A program made the position numbers and the translations under genes. Source: Nocardioides daedukensis (GTDB lineage: Bacteria; Actinomycetota; Actinomycetes; Propionibacteriales; Nocardioidaceae). From it: a stretch of DNA of 64,000 bases. Location: positions 1,674,001-1,738,000 of the forward strand of contig NZ_JACCAA010000001.1 in assembly GCF_013408415.1 (NCBI RefSeq). Reading direction: 5' to 3'. This document shows, piece by piece, positions 8,637 to 16,391 of the stretch; position 1 is the stretch's first letter, and the number at the start of each line of letters is the position of its first letter. The notes beneath the pieces were generated by a model. It was not told the origin of the DNA. It was given only the letters and a program-made list of their open reading frames with translations, and made no database searches.

Positions 8637-8881
8637 GACGTGCCACCGGAGCGGTCGCCGAACAGCGATTGCGCAATCGCGTCACAGAGCTGCCGATGGT
8701 CGGTATAGGGCGTTCCCTCCGAAGGTGCGTAAAGAGCTAGGGCCTCAAGGAGGTCCTCGAACTCGTCTGCGTACGGGTGGTAGGTGTGGAGTGCCTCCTC
8801 CAGCGCGGCCGCAGCGAGAGTGGAGTCGTCGCCGTCAAGAATGGGGCGAGCCGCGGCGAGGACCTCCGGCGCGATGATCAT
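8633..8881 (-). CDS. Immunity protein candidate, cassette 7
   Basis: 82 residues, all-helical and acidic, with ATGA overlap to the toxin stop. It contains ALEEALHTYHPYADEFEDLL and a polar tail. Small helical immunity proteins of this type often block the active site of a BECR RNase through their acidic surface; this is inference from composition and position. Confidence 0.62.
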   Translation of the reverse strand: MIIAPEVLAAARPILDGDDSTLAAAALEEALHTYHPYADEFEDLLEALALYAPSEGTPYTDHRQLCDAIAQSLFGDRSGGTS

Positions 8882-9567
8882 CGGACCATCACCGTCACGA
8901 TGTGGATCGGTCCAGTGTCGCGGACGGCGACCCAGTCCTTGCCCTGGAAGACCCGGATCGTGCCGTTGTCCCTCATCATCGTCCTCGTCGGGTTGTTGAG
9001 GATGTCGTCGACCCGGCTCAGAGTGGTCGGCGACCGACCAGGTGCGCCGTAGACGATGCGCTCGGCCGCGTGAGCGCTGACCGTGTAGCCGGACGGTGTT
9101 CGTGCGTAGCCCTCTCCGACTTGTCCGAGAAGGTTGCGGGACGCGGCCATCGGGTCGTACCGGACCAGCGCGCCAGCCTCATCCGCAGACTTTGCGGCAA
9201 GATGGCTCGGCTCTAACGGCGAAGGAAGTCCCGCCGTGGCCCCGGCCCGCCCCAGGGTCATCGATGTCCCACGCGCAACCTGCACCGGCAGCACGGGGTG
9301 GTCGTAGGTGTAGGTCGCGGAAGGCATTGCCCCGGCCGGGCGCGCCGAAGGGCCGTGCGACCAGCGATCGCCGGCGTCATGGGTGGTGTCGGCGAAGCCC
9401 GCCGCAGGCGGGCCACGCTCGCTCGCGCTCGCGGTGCCAGGTGCGTTGTAGACCAGCGCGTCGTAGGTGAAGACGGCCACCGGCGCATCCGGCAACGGCG
9501 AGGCTTCGGCGGGTGAGCCGAGGCTGAGCCACGCAAGGCTCGCCACCAGGATGCGCAGGAGGACCAT
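8878..9567 (-). CDS. Secreted polymorphic toxin, cassette 7 (candidate BECR RNase)
   Basis: 229 residues. The ATG at 9567 shares a base with the preceding immunity stop (TGATG). It has a signal peptide (LLRILVASLAWLSLGSPAEA) and a leader with VFTYD, SERGPP, RWSHGPSARPAG, TYTYDHP and LAAKS. The toxin starts at about residue 145: GYTVSAHAAERIVYG, RSPTTLSRVDDILNNP, NGTIRVFQGKDWVAV and terminal HIVTVMVR. A histidine-led helix, an R-S-x-x-x-hydrophobic helix and a final I-V-T-V strand match the architecture of small RelE/DUF4258-like RNase domains. The VAAN block in the DNA is diverged here (TTTGCGGCAAG). Confidence 0.7.
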   Translation of the reverse strand: MVLLRILVASLAWLSLGSPAEASPLPDAPVAVFTYDALVYNAPGTASASERGPPAAGFADTTHDAGDRWSHGPSARPAGAMPSATYTYDHPVLPVQVARGTSMTLGRAGATAGLPSPLEPSHLAAKSADEAGALVRYDPMAASRNLLGQVGEGYARTPSGYTVSAHAAERIVYGAPGRSPTTLSRVDDILNNPTRTMMRDNGTIRVFQGKDWVAVRDTGPIHIVTVMVR

Positions 9568-9878
9568 CAGTCCCCCACGAACCTGAGCTCGGAGGAGCCA
9601 TCCTCGAGGCCCTTGGTGCAAAGGTCCGCGAGCTCCCGTGAGATCGCCACAACCGACGCGCGTGACGTTGCCCCCGCGAGCTGTCGAAGTTCCTCCCCGA
9701 GCGCCTGAAGCTGAGATTGGGTGAAGGTAGCGTCTCCGTACGGATCGACCTGTGACAGCAACGGATACAACTCCTGGGTCGGATCCAATGAGTACAAGGT
9801 GGCTTCGACGTCATCCCACCAGTGCTCGGCGCCGTCGACAAGCCCGTTGCCTGACCAGAGTTCGATGGTGATGGCCAT
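9567..9878 (-). CDS. Immunity protein candidate, cassette 6
   Basis: 103 residues, mostly helical, starting 3 nt after the stop of the interrupted cassette 6 toxin. It contains GAEHWWDDVEATLYSLDP and QLQALGEELRQLAG. It stays intact although its toxin gene is split by an IS element. That is expected if the 3' toxin fragment can still be translated, or if other cells in the population carry the intact toxin. Confidence 0.62.
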   Translation of the reverse strand: MAITIELWSGNGLVDGAEHWWDDVEATLYSLDPTQELYPLLSQVDPYGDATFTQSQLQALGEELRQLAGATSRASVVAISRELADLCTKGLEDGSSELRFVGD

Positions 9879-9881
9879 GGA

Positions 9882-10450
9882 TCAACCCTTCGGACTCGTG
9901 CCGGGGAACATCGTGACGACCGAGCCGTCGGGACGTCTGATCACGGTGAAGACATCGGTCGGTAAGCCGGTTGTTCGGTCGACGCCTACGCCTCCCGGGT
10001 TACGGAGGACGTACCGGGTGTTGCCGTTGGTTTGCAGGAAGCCGTCCATGCCCTTGGTCCTCGACGCCAAGCCACCAAGGTCGACGTTGTCGTAGAACTG
10101 GCTCTTGCCCTTGAGGGTGTTCGGGAACTGGTGACGCAGCCCTGCATGACCGATGTCAGCAACCTCGTCTGCCGACTTTGCGGCATCGGCGATGTTGTTG
10201 AACTGCTTCGGTACCTTTAACACGTCTCCAAAAGGGATAAAACCGACCATGGCGGCGCCAAAACTCAGCGATATGAGGCCGTCTTTGTCGAGGCTTCGCT
10301 TCGCGTCGTAAGCGTCACATCCCGCACCCAGGCCTGGTACCCACGCGCATAGCGCGAGTGAAACCTCCCGCATGAAACCACCGAGGTTGTGTGTCGGGGG
10401 TTTGGGAGACTCACCGCGGCCAGATACAAGGCCACAGACGCCGTTCTTAC
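9882..10450 (-). pseudogene. 3' part of cassette 6 toxin, separated by IS256 insertion
   Basis: This segment continues the reading frame of the 5' part at 11847-13443 once the IS element and one copy of its 8-bp target duplication are removed. It encodes a pre-toxin region (WVPGLGAGCDAYDAKRSLDK, then GAAMVGFIPFGDVLK) and a toxin tip: HAGLRHQFPNTLKGKSQFYD, GLASRTKGMDGFLQ, VGVDRTTGLPTDVFTVIRR and final VTMFPG. An internal ATG at 10373 could give a 163-residue leaderless product. The H-Q-F-P, K-S-x-F and T-G-x-x-T residues recall BECR-fold RNases, but this is by eye. The immunity gene follows after 3 nt. Confidence 0.75.
10443..10450. repeat. 8-bp target-site duplication, left copy
   Basis: GTTCTTAC directly precedes the left terminal repeat of the IS256 element and is repeated at 11839-11846 directly after the right terminal repeat. 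An 8-bp duplication is normal for IS256-family transposition, and the perfect match points to a fairly recent insertion. Confidence 0.92.
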
Positions 10451-11838
10451 GGGTCTGTCGGAAAGTTTGTGTAAGTGGGCATCGGCTTAGTTGATTCCCA
10501 GGCGGTCGCCGTAGGTCATGGACAGGACGTTGAGGATGTTCTTCCAGCCAGCAATCCGGCCGGTGGGGTTCGGTCGGTTCGCTTCGCGTTGACGCACCGC
10601 GAGGTAGAGCACCTTGAGGGCTGCCTGCTCGTCGGGGAAGTGCCCACGGCGCCGGGTCGCGGCCCGGAACCTGGCGTTGAGCGACTCGATCGCATTGGTG
10701 GTGTAGATGACTTTGCGGACCTCCACGGGGAAGTCCAGGAACGGGATGAACTCCTCCCAGGCATTGCGCCACAGGTTGATCATCGCCGGGTACTTGCCCG
10801 CCCACTGCTCGGTGAACTCCTCGAACTCGGCCTCTGCAGCAGCCAGCGTCGGCGCGGTATAGATGCGACGCAGCTGGCCCGTGATCTTCTGCCAGTGCTG
10901 GCGCGAGGAGTACCGCAAGGAGTTGCGCACCAGATGCACCACGCAGGTCTGCACGACAGCTTGAGGCCACACGGCGTTGATCGCCTCCGGCAGACCCTTC
11001 AGGCCATCGCAACAAACGATGCATGCGTCGAGGATGCCACGATTCTTCAGGTCCGTGAGCATGTTGATCCACTGTTTTGCTCCTTCCCCACCCGAGGGCC
11101 CCACCCACATGCCCAACACGTCACGGAACCCGTCGAGGTTCACCCCCATCGCCACATAGACCGGACGGTTGGCCACCGTGCCCTCGCGGACCTTGAGCAC
11201 GATCGCGTCGATGATGATCACGGGATAGACCGGATCCAACGGCCGCGACTGCCACTGCTTCATCTCCGCGACCACCTGGTTCGTCACCGTGGAGACCAGA
11301 TCGCGCGAGACGTCAGTGTCGTAGACCTCACCCAAGTGCGCCGCGATGTCACCGGTGGTCATCCCCTTGCCATACAGGCTGATCACCGCCTCATCGAAGC
11401 CGGCCAACCGACGCTGATGCTTGGCCACTATTCGTGGCTCGAAGGACCCCTCCCGATCCCTGGGGACATCCACGGTCACCTTGCCAATCTCGGTCGTGAC
11501 CGTCTTGGGCGTCGACCCGTTACGCGAATTGCCGCGATTGCGCCCTACTGGGTCATGCCGGTCATAACCCAGATGGTGCGACATCTCAGCCTCCAGCGCC
11601 GACTGCAGGACCTGCCGAGTCAACGCCGTCAGCAACCCGTCCTCACCGGTCAACGCGATCCCGCGGCCAGACGCCGAAGCCACCAACTCCTCGGCCAACG
11701 CCACCATGTCCGGCTCACGAACCGCCGGCACTGTCGTACTCTCAGACTCATGCTCGCTCATAACGTGATGTTCCTTCCAACACGGACCAAGTCCGTGGCA
11801 TCACGCCGAGCCACTTACACAGAATTCCTGACAGACCC
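10451..11838 (-). mobile_element. Complete IS256-family insertion sequence
   Basis: A 1388-bp element with imperfect terminal inverted repeats at 10451-10478 and 11811-11838 (outer end GGGTCTGTC, inner end TGTGTAAGTGG; 24 of 28 positions match), one transposase gene, and a perfect 8-bp target duplication. It interrupts the cassette 6 toxin gene in the coding sequence just upstream of the pre-toxin region. Removal of the element plus one duplication leaves 2166 nt, an exact multiple of 3, and restores one open frame. Confidence 0.95.
10487..11761 (-). CDS. IS256-family (mutator-type) transposase
   Basis: 424 residues, full length for the family. The DDE residues are visible: D in VIIIDAIVLKVR (about 200), D in IVCCDGLKGLPEAI (about 265), and E in YTTNAIESLNARFR (about 370). 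The N-terminal part has the typical LEAEMSHHLGYDRHD motif followed by RNGSTPKTV. No frameshift or internal stop is seen, so the enzyme should be active and could mobilise the element. Confidence 0.96.
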   Translation of the reverse strand: MSEHESESTTVPAVREPDMVALAEELVASASGRGIALTGEDGLLTALTRQVLQSALEAEMSHHLGYDRHDPVGRNRGNSRNGSTPKTVTTEIGKVTVDVPRDREGSFEPRIVAKHQRRLAGFDEAVISLYGKGMTTGDIAAHLGEVYDTDVSRDLVSTVTNQVVAEMKQWQSRPLDPVYPVIIIDAIVLKVREGTVANRPVYVAMGVNLDGFRDVLGMWVGPSGGEGAKQWINMLTDLKNRGILDACIVCCDGLKGLPEAINAVWPQAVVQTCVVHLVRNSLRYSSRQHWQKITGQLRRIYTAPTLAAAEAEFEEFTEQWAGKYPAMINLWRNAWEEFIPFLDFPVEVRKVIYTTNAIESLNARFRAATRRRGHFPDEQAALKVLYLAVRQREANRPNPTGRIAGWKNILNVLSMTYGDRLGIN

Positions 11839-11846
11839 GTTCTTAC
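11811..11846. repeat. Right terminal inverted repeat of IS256 element plus target duplication
   Basis: Positions 11811-11838 read CCACTTACAC to ACAGACCC, the reverse complement (24 of 28) of the left end at 10451-10478. The mate of the GTTCTTAC duplication follows at 11839-11846. Confidence 0.9.
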
Positions 11847-13443
11847 CGCAGTGAGTGGGCGGTCCAGATCTACCTGATGAGACCGATGCGTCCATGGCTT
11901 GGCCCGGGTTAGCCGTGTTCCTGCCTGGTTTCATGGTGCTTCCTGACCCGGGTCTCGGCGTGTTGCTCTGCCCTGCGGGATTGTCCACGCGGTGGATGTT
12001 GGTGTTGCCAGTGCGCTCCGGCTCGATCGGGTACAGGCCGCTGGGGTCGGTGAAGGTGTTGGGGTTGTTGTTGGCGTAGGCGTAGCCGAGTAGCTGTGAC
12101 GGCGAGCCGGTGTCCATCAGGGGGTCGACTGAGATGAATCGGCCGGTGGTGGGGTCGTATTGGCGTGCGCCGACGCTGGTAAGTCCAGTGTCGGTGTCCT
12201 CGGGTTTGCCGAGGAACCCCCGGGTGGTGGGCCAGGCGGGGGGTTTGGTTCCCCGTTGTTCGCCGTAAGGGGAGGTGTAGTTGCGCTCGGGGGTCAGGGT
12301 GGCGCCGTCGAGTGCGATGGTGCCGGTGCCGGCAGGGTTGGTAAGCAGGAAGTCGAGCTGGGTGTCGCTGGCTCGGACTCCGCTGACGCCGCCAGGCAGG
12401 GCGTAGTGGCGTTGGGCGCTGAGGTCCCCGGTGTCGTTGTCGGTGTGGATCTCGGTCTCGGCGGCGAAGAGCACCGTCTCGGTGTCGTTGGATTGCAGCA
12501 GCAGTTCACCGTCGGCGCCATAGAGATATGTCGTGGTCGCGCTGGCCCCGTCACGTTCGGTGACGAGCTGGCTGAGCTTGCCCTCCGCGTTCCAGTCCAG
12601 GTCCTGGGCCGCCCCGCCGGGGGTGGTGTCGGGTCTGGTGGTGGTGTTGCCGGACTCGTCGTAGGCGTAGTTGCGGGTGCCCGCTGCGGTGCCGGTGGTG
12701 GTGATGGTGGTGACCGAGTTGGGGTGGGGGTCCGAGACAGCCGGATAGGTGTAGGTCTCGCTCGACTGCGTGGTGGGCGTCGTGGTGGACTGGGTGGCAC
12801 GCAGACCGCGGTCGTTGAAGGTCCACCCCTGCCACTGCGGCGCGGGCCCCCCGAGCCCGGCCTGCGAGGGATTCGTCGCGCAGTCGCCCGTGCTGGGAGT
12901 CCAGGTCGCAGCGAGACGTTGGTGATCGTCATAGCGATGACAGGTGACGTCGTGATCGCGGACCACGATCTCCTCGATCGGCTTCTTGGTGCCGTCAGCG
13001 ATGAGTACGACGATGGTGCCCGCAAACGAACAGGCCTTGGCTGTTGTCTTTGCACCAACACCGCCTGCCCTGACGTGAGAACTGTCCTCGTTGACTCGAA
13101 AAGCTCGCGCGCGGACGATACGTCCAGTCCTGCGGGCAGGCACGGTCCGCGCAGGGTCGTCGTAGCCGTCGTTCCCGAATGCCAGTCCGGTCAGCGCGTA
13201 CGCCGAACCACAAGCCCATGGGCGGCCGAAAGCGTCGTCGCCGGTGTGACGGGCACAGGCCCAGGACGACCCTGCTTGGTCCGTCGTGGCGATCCTCCAC
13301 CCGGGCTGGTGGTTCAGGTCGTGACTGTTGGTCGCCAACCGTGCCACAGACGCGGTCGTCAGCGCTGCAGCCGACGCAGCAACGCCCGTCATGCCGATCA
13401 GGATCGCAGCAAGGGCGCAGACCAAGGCTCTGAGAAGAATCAT
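11815..13443 (-). pseudogene. 5' part of cassette 6: secreted leader, Hint start and captured Rhs core, cut by IS256
   Basis: Starts with ATG at 13443, overlapping the preceding immunity stop (ATGA). A signal peptide (LLRALVCALAAILIGMTGVAA) is followed by a strongly diverged leader (NDGYDDPART, AGGVGAKTTAKA) and the first strands of a Hint domain (ACSFAGTIVVLIADGTKKPI). The Hint domain then breaks off at EEIVVRD and joins HDVTCHRYDDHQRL of an Rhs core. This core (12042-12951) is nearly identical in DNA to part of the main rhs gene and ends at the usual FTDPSGLY. A unique proline-rich linker follows. The true coding sequence stops at 11847; the last 10 or so residues come from the IS end. With the 3' part, the intact protein would have 721 residues. 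Confidence 0.82.
12042..12951. repeat. 910-bp duplicate of rhs core DNA (copy A)
   Basis: It aligns without indels to 20829-21738 at a constant offset of 8787 bp. By eye I see about 15 mismatches, six of them clustered near 12106-12131. Homology begins at TGGGGTCGG, inside the codons of the DPxGL end of the Rhs core, and ends abruptly after GTGACGTC, where copy A enters Hint sequence and copy B continues in YD repeats. Confidence 0.95.
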
Positions 13444-13703
13444 GTCGGTGGCCGGGCGTGGCAAGGGTTCTCGATCACTTCGACACCCGCGTCGAGCGCG
13501 ATCGAACCAAATCGCTTGTGGGGCCCGTCGGACGTGAGAATGTCCGCAATCTGTCGCACGACCGATCGGGACAGCCCCGGTCGGATGTAGCACCCAGCCC
13601 GCGAGACGGTCTCGTAACCCGCCGACATCGCGACACCCAATCGTTCAACCTCAGTCCTGGTACGCCGCAGCGAAACCGCACCAGCATCGACATAGATTCC
13701 CAT
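13440..13703 (-). CDS. Orphan immunity protein candidate, cassette 5
   Basis: 87 residues, no signal peptide. Its stop overlaps the cassette 6 start (ATGA), like every other immunity gene in the array. Upstream there is no toxin but an IS3-family remnant whose end lies 2 bp before the ATG, so the cognate toxin appears to have been lost. The sequence (TEVERLGVAMSAGYETVSRA, IRPGLSRSVVRQIADIL) is helical and basic; I do not recognise the family. A longer original N-terminus cannot be excluded. Confidence 0.58.
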   Translation of the reverse strand: MGIYVDAGAVSLRRTRTEVERLGVAMSAGYETVSRAGCYIRPGLSRSVVRQIADILTSDGPHKRFGSIALDAGVEVIENPCHARPPT

Positions 13704-13705
13704 TC

Positions 13706-14458
13706 TGGGCTGCTGCGGTGATTTCGGACAGCGGATTGATGGGATTCATACGCTGCCGTCTCCGGCTGGGTGTAACCGTAGTGGACCTCATTGGGCCGTT
13801 TGTAGCCGAGGGCTGAGTGTCGTCGTCGGGAGTTGTAGAACCCCTCGATGTAGGCGATGACGTCGCGTCTGGCTTGGGCCTTGGTGGCGTAGACGATGCG
13901 GTAGACGTGTTCGTTCTTCAGCGCTGAGAAGAACGATTCGGACATCGCGTTGTCCCAGCACACACCGGTCCTGCCCATCGAGGAATGCATCCCCAGATCG
14001 GTGACGAGGGTGCGGTATTCGGCCGAGGTGTAGACGCTGCCGCGGTCGGAGTGGAAGACCGCGCCGGGTTCGATCACGCTGGTCGCGGCAGCGTTGCGCA
14101 ACGCTGTGGTGACGAGCTCGGTACGCATCTGATCTGCGATCGACCAGCCCACCACCTTCTTGGAGTAGCAGTCGATCACCGTGGCCAGGTAGATAAACCC
14201 TGCCCAGGTGTGGATGTAGGTGATGTCTCCGACGAACCTGGCTCCAGGCCGCTCGGCGGTGAAGTCACGACCGACCAGATCGGGCATGTCCTTCGCGGCT
14301 GCTTCATCGGCTTCGGTGGTGACTCTGAACGGGCGTGGCTGGCAGGCGATCGGGCCCTCAGCGCGCATGATCTGGCAGACCAGTTCCGGTGAGCACTCGG
14401 TGCCCTCCTCGAGGAGGTCGGCGTGGATGCGGCGGTAGCCATACGTCTGGTTGGCTCA
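13706..14458 (-). pseudogene. IS3-family transposase remnant (orfB 3' part)
   Basis: Minus-strand reading gives the typical orfB sequence YGYRRIHADLLEEG, then the rve integrase core: D in FVGDITYIHTW and VIDCYSKKVVGWS, a second D in AVFHSDRGSVYTS, and E in NAMSESFFSALKNE, ending with RRRHSALGYKRPNEV. The element lacks orfA and the first part of orfB: at about 14458 the frame starts in mid-domain. One end is recognisable by TGGGCTGCTGCGGTGATTTC at 13706, which resembles IS3 terminal repeats. The open frame runs on past the element into neighbouring DNA. Immobile by itself. Confidence 0.88.
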
Positions 14459-14479
14459 CTTCCCGGCATTGCCTCAGGC

Positions 14480-14707
14480 TCATTGAGCCCCGTCCGGCCT
14501 CAGGAGCTCAACTGGGAGCATCCGCCTAGCGTCGAGGACCTCTATGCCAATCAGGCGACCTTCAGAGTTGAAGTCGAGATTGATCATCCCTCCCACCGCC
14601 ACCGGATCACACGCGTACATCTGGGCAGAGTCACCGGCGCCGATGTCAGTAAGTTCGATGTAGGCCGCGTTGGCCGACTCGTCATAACTCACTCGGATAT
14701 CACTCAT
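14480..14707 (-). CDS. DUF2283-family immunity/antitoxin, cassette 4
   Basis: 75 residues with the DUF2283 signature: ISxD-like RVSYDESANAAYIELTD at the start and INLDFNSEGRLIGIEVLDA, then MLPVELL. ATGA overlap with the toxin stop at 14704. DUF2283 proteins are often encoded next to DUF4258/RelE-like toxins as antitoxins, which fits the toxin domain upstream. Its 3' end is about 20 bp from the IS3 remnant. Confidence 0.82.
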   Translation of the reverse strand: MSDIRVSYDESANAAYIELTDIGAGDSAQMYACDPVAVGGMINLDFNSEGRLIGIEVLDARRMLPVELLRPDGAQ

Positions 14708-15792
14708 GGCCTTCGCCTTTGGAGTCGCGAGACGTACGCCTTGTCGACGTTCGTCATGACGGTGTTAACCGTGTCATCGATCGTCTTGGCAACAAAGAGT
14801 CCGCTCTTGGGGTCATAGAATCCCGACTTCCACTGGTCGTCGTGCCAATACGAGAACGGCTGGCGTTCCAGCACCCGATCCACCTCGGCTTGGCTGATGC
14901 CACGCACATCCATCTGCTTCTGGGCATGTGGCGAGACTGGGCAGTTGTGGACGAGGAGTTGTGCTTCGGTGACGTAGTAGTTGTGGTCGCCGGCTACTTC
15001 GAAGTTGTAGACAGTCGTCCTCGCCGGAGCGACCTCGATCGACCTGATCGTGGTCGATGTCCCATCGCGCTGGGCAAGCCGATCGCCGACGCGGAGGTCG
15101 CCGGACATCACCCAGCCCTCACCAGTCACGTAGAACGGGTGCTCATCGGTAACGGTGACTTCGGCGCCGTCAGCAACGGTGATGGACATGACCTCATCGG
15201 CGTGCTTCTGGAACAGGCCGGTGACGGTCCGTAGGTGACTCTCGCCGGTGTCGAAGTCCTTGGCCCAAACCCGGTCTCCGACGTCAATATCCTCGATCGG
15301 CTTCTCGCCGTCGGCGGTTTGGACCTTGGTGCCGGCAACGAAACAGTTGCACGGGAGCCCGTCGACGTTGTCGAGCTTTCGTGTCTTTGCGGCAACATGC
15401 CACCGAGGAAACGACGAGAGGCTCCCGTCGACGTCCTCCGCGTGGCCGCTGGCCGTACGTATCGCGGGTGCAACCGGCGCGAGCGCGATTGGTGCGTTGT
15501 AGGTCGTCCCGGCGCGGGATGTCGATCCGCCCGAGCGCGCCAAAGCGCCGGCGGACCAACGGTCGACGGCCGTGGGAGCGGGTGTCGCGTTGTAGGTGTA
15601 CCGCGAGGCTGGTGGCCCACGCTCGGTAGCGCAATCGGTCAACACTGCAGACGCGTGAATGCCGTCACAAGGGTAGACGTGCCCGAACTCGGCGTTCGTT
15701 GTCGCTTGAGCGACGCCCGCAGCTGGCACTGTGAAGATGGCCAACAAGACCACCACGACGCCACCCTGGACGGCGCGGACCAGCCGAATCAT
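14704..15792 (-). CDS. Secreted Hint-domain toxin with DUF4258-like RNase tip, cassette 4
   Basis: 362 residues, ATGA overlap with the preceding immunity gene. Signal peptide at about 8-30 (GGVVVVLLAIFTVPAAG). The leader carries HVYPCDG, TERGPP, RWSAGALARSGG, TTYNAP and WHVAAKT. A Hint domain runs from C150 (NCFVAGTKV, VQTADGEKPIEDIDVGD, VTDEHPFYV) to LLVHN at about 283. The toxin, residues 284-362, reads SPHAQKQMDVRGISQAEVDR, then VLERQPFSYW and TVNTVMTNV; this H-A-x-x-x-M-x-x-R-G-I-S pattern is that of DUF4258-type BECR RNases. Self-cleavage at the HN/C junction would free a 79-residue toxin, probably after export. Confidence 0.83.
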   Translation of the reverse strand: MIRLVRAVQGGVVVVLLAIFTVPAAGVAQATTNAEFGHVYPCDGIHASAVLTDCATERGPPASRYTYNATPAPTAVDRWSAGALARSGGSTSRAGTTYNAPIALAPVAPAIRTASGHAEDVDGSLSSFPRWHVAAKTRKLDNVDGLPCNCFVAGTKVQTADGEKPIEDIDVGDRVWAKDFDTGESHLRTVTGLFQKHADEVMSITVADGAEVTVTDEHPFYVTGEGWVMSGDLRVGDRLAQRDGTSTTIRSIEVAPARTTVYNFEVAGDHNYYVTEAQLLVHNCPVSPHAQKQMDVRGISQAEVDRVLERQPFSYWHDDQWKSGFYDPKSGLFVAKTIDDTVNTVMTNVDKAYVSRLQRRRP

Positions 15793-16391
15793 AGCCTTCG
15801 CTCCACGGCCACGGCGCTGGCCCAGTCAGGACTTGTGTCGATCGGAACGCCGAGCGCGGTGAGGTATTCAAAGACCATGTCCGTGGTGAAACGGCTCGCC
15901 TTAGCGCGCCTCTCGTACGCAGACTGATTCTCGAAGGGGAAAGCGTGTCCCGAGGTCTCGAACACCCATCGTCCGCCATCGTTGGCCGCAACGATCGAAC
16001 GCTCCATGGCTAGCGGTGGCTCACCGCTGGGGCCGTAGACCTCCAGCACTCGAGCCGGATATGTCGCGCTGTCTTCGACAGTGACCACTCGCATCGCACG
16101 ACAGCCGAGTTCCCGCGCGGCGTAGCTCGGCAGTACGCCGACGTCGGTGCCCAGCGGCCCGTTGCTGAGCAACGCCGTCCAATGACCAACGGGCACACAA
16201 ATGTATCGAGTGACGTCGCCGCCCGGCGTCAGGAGCGCGACGACCTCCTCCATTGACGCAACTCCAGCCGGGCGAGTCGCCCAGCCAGCATCAAAGCCAC
16301 GGAGGATCCAGTCGGCGAGGGGCGTGGTTCCGACCTCGAAGTAGCCGACCTGTTCGGTGGTAGCGCCACCTGCGGCGGACGGAAGCGTCAT
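15789..16391 (-). CDS. Immunity protein candidate, cassette 3
   Basis: 200 residues, the largest immunity protein of the array, ATGA-coupled to the REase-like toxin upstream. It contains YFEVGTTPLADWILRGFDAG, VGHWTALLSNGPLGTDVGV and RWVFETSGHAFPFE. No export signal. The ADWI...GFDAG and YxxRxKxxRF features are common in Streptomyces proteins next to secreted toxins, as far as I recall, but I cannot give a family name. Confidence 0.68.
   Translation of the reverse strand: MTLPSAAGGATTEQVGYFEVGTTPLADWILRGFDAGWATRPAGVASMEEVVALLTPGGDVTRYICVPVGHWTALLSNGPLGTDVGVLPSYAARELGCRAMRVVTVEDSATYPARVLEVYGPSGEPPLAMERSIVAANDGGRWVFETSGHAFPFENQSAYERRAKASRFTTDMVFEYLTALGVPIDTSPDWASAVAVERRL

Noticed and set aside
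10451-14458. Possible composite transposon formed by the IS256 and IS3 elements
   Set aside because: The elements belong to different families and the IS3 copy is truncated; the IS256 target duplication shows it moved alone.
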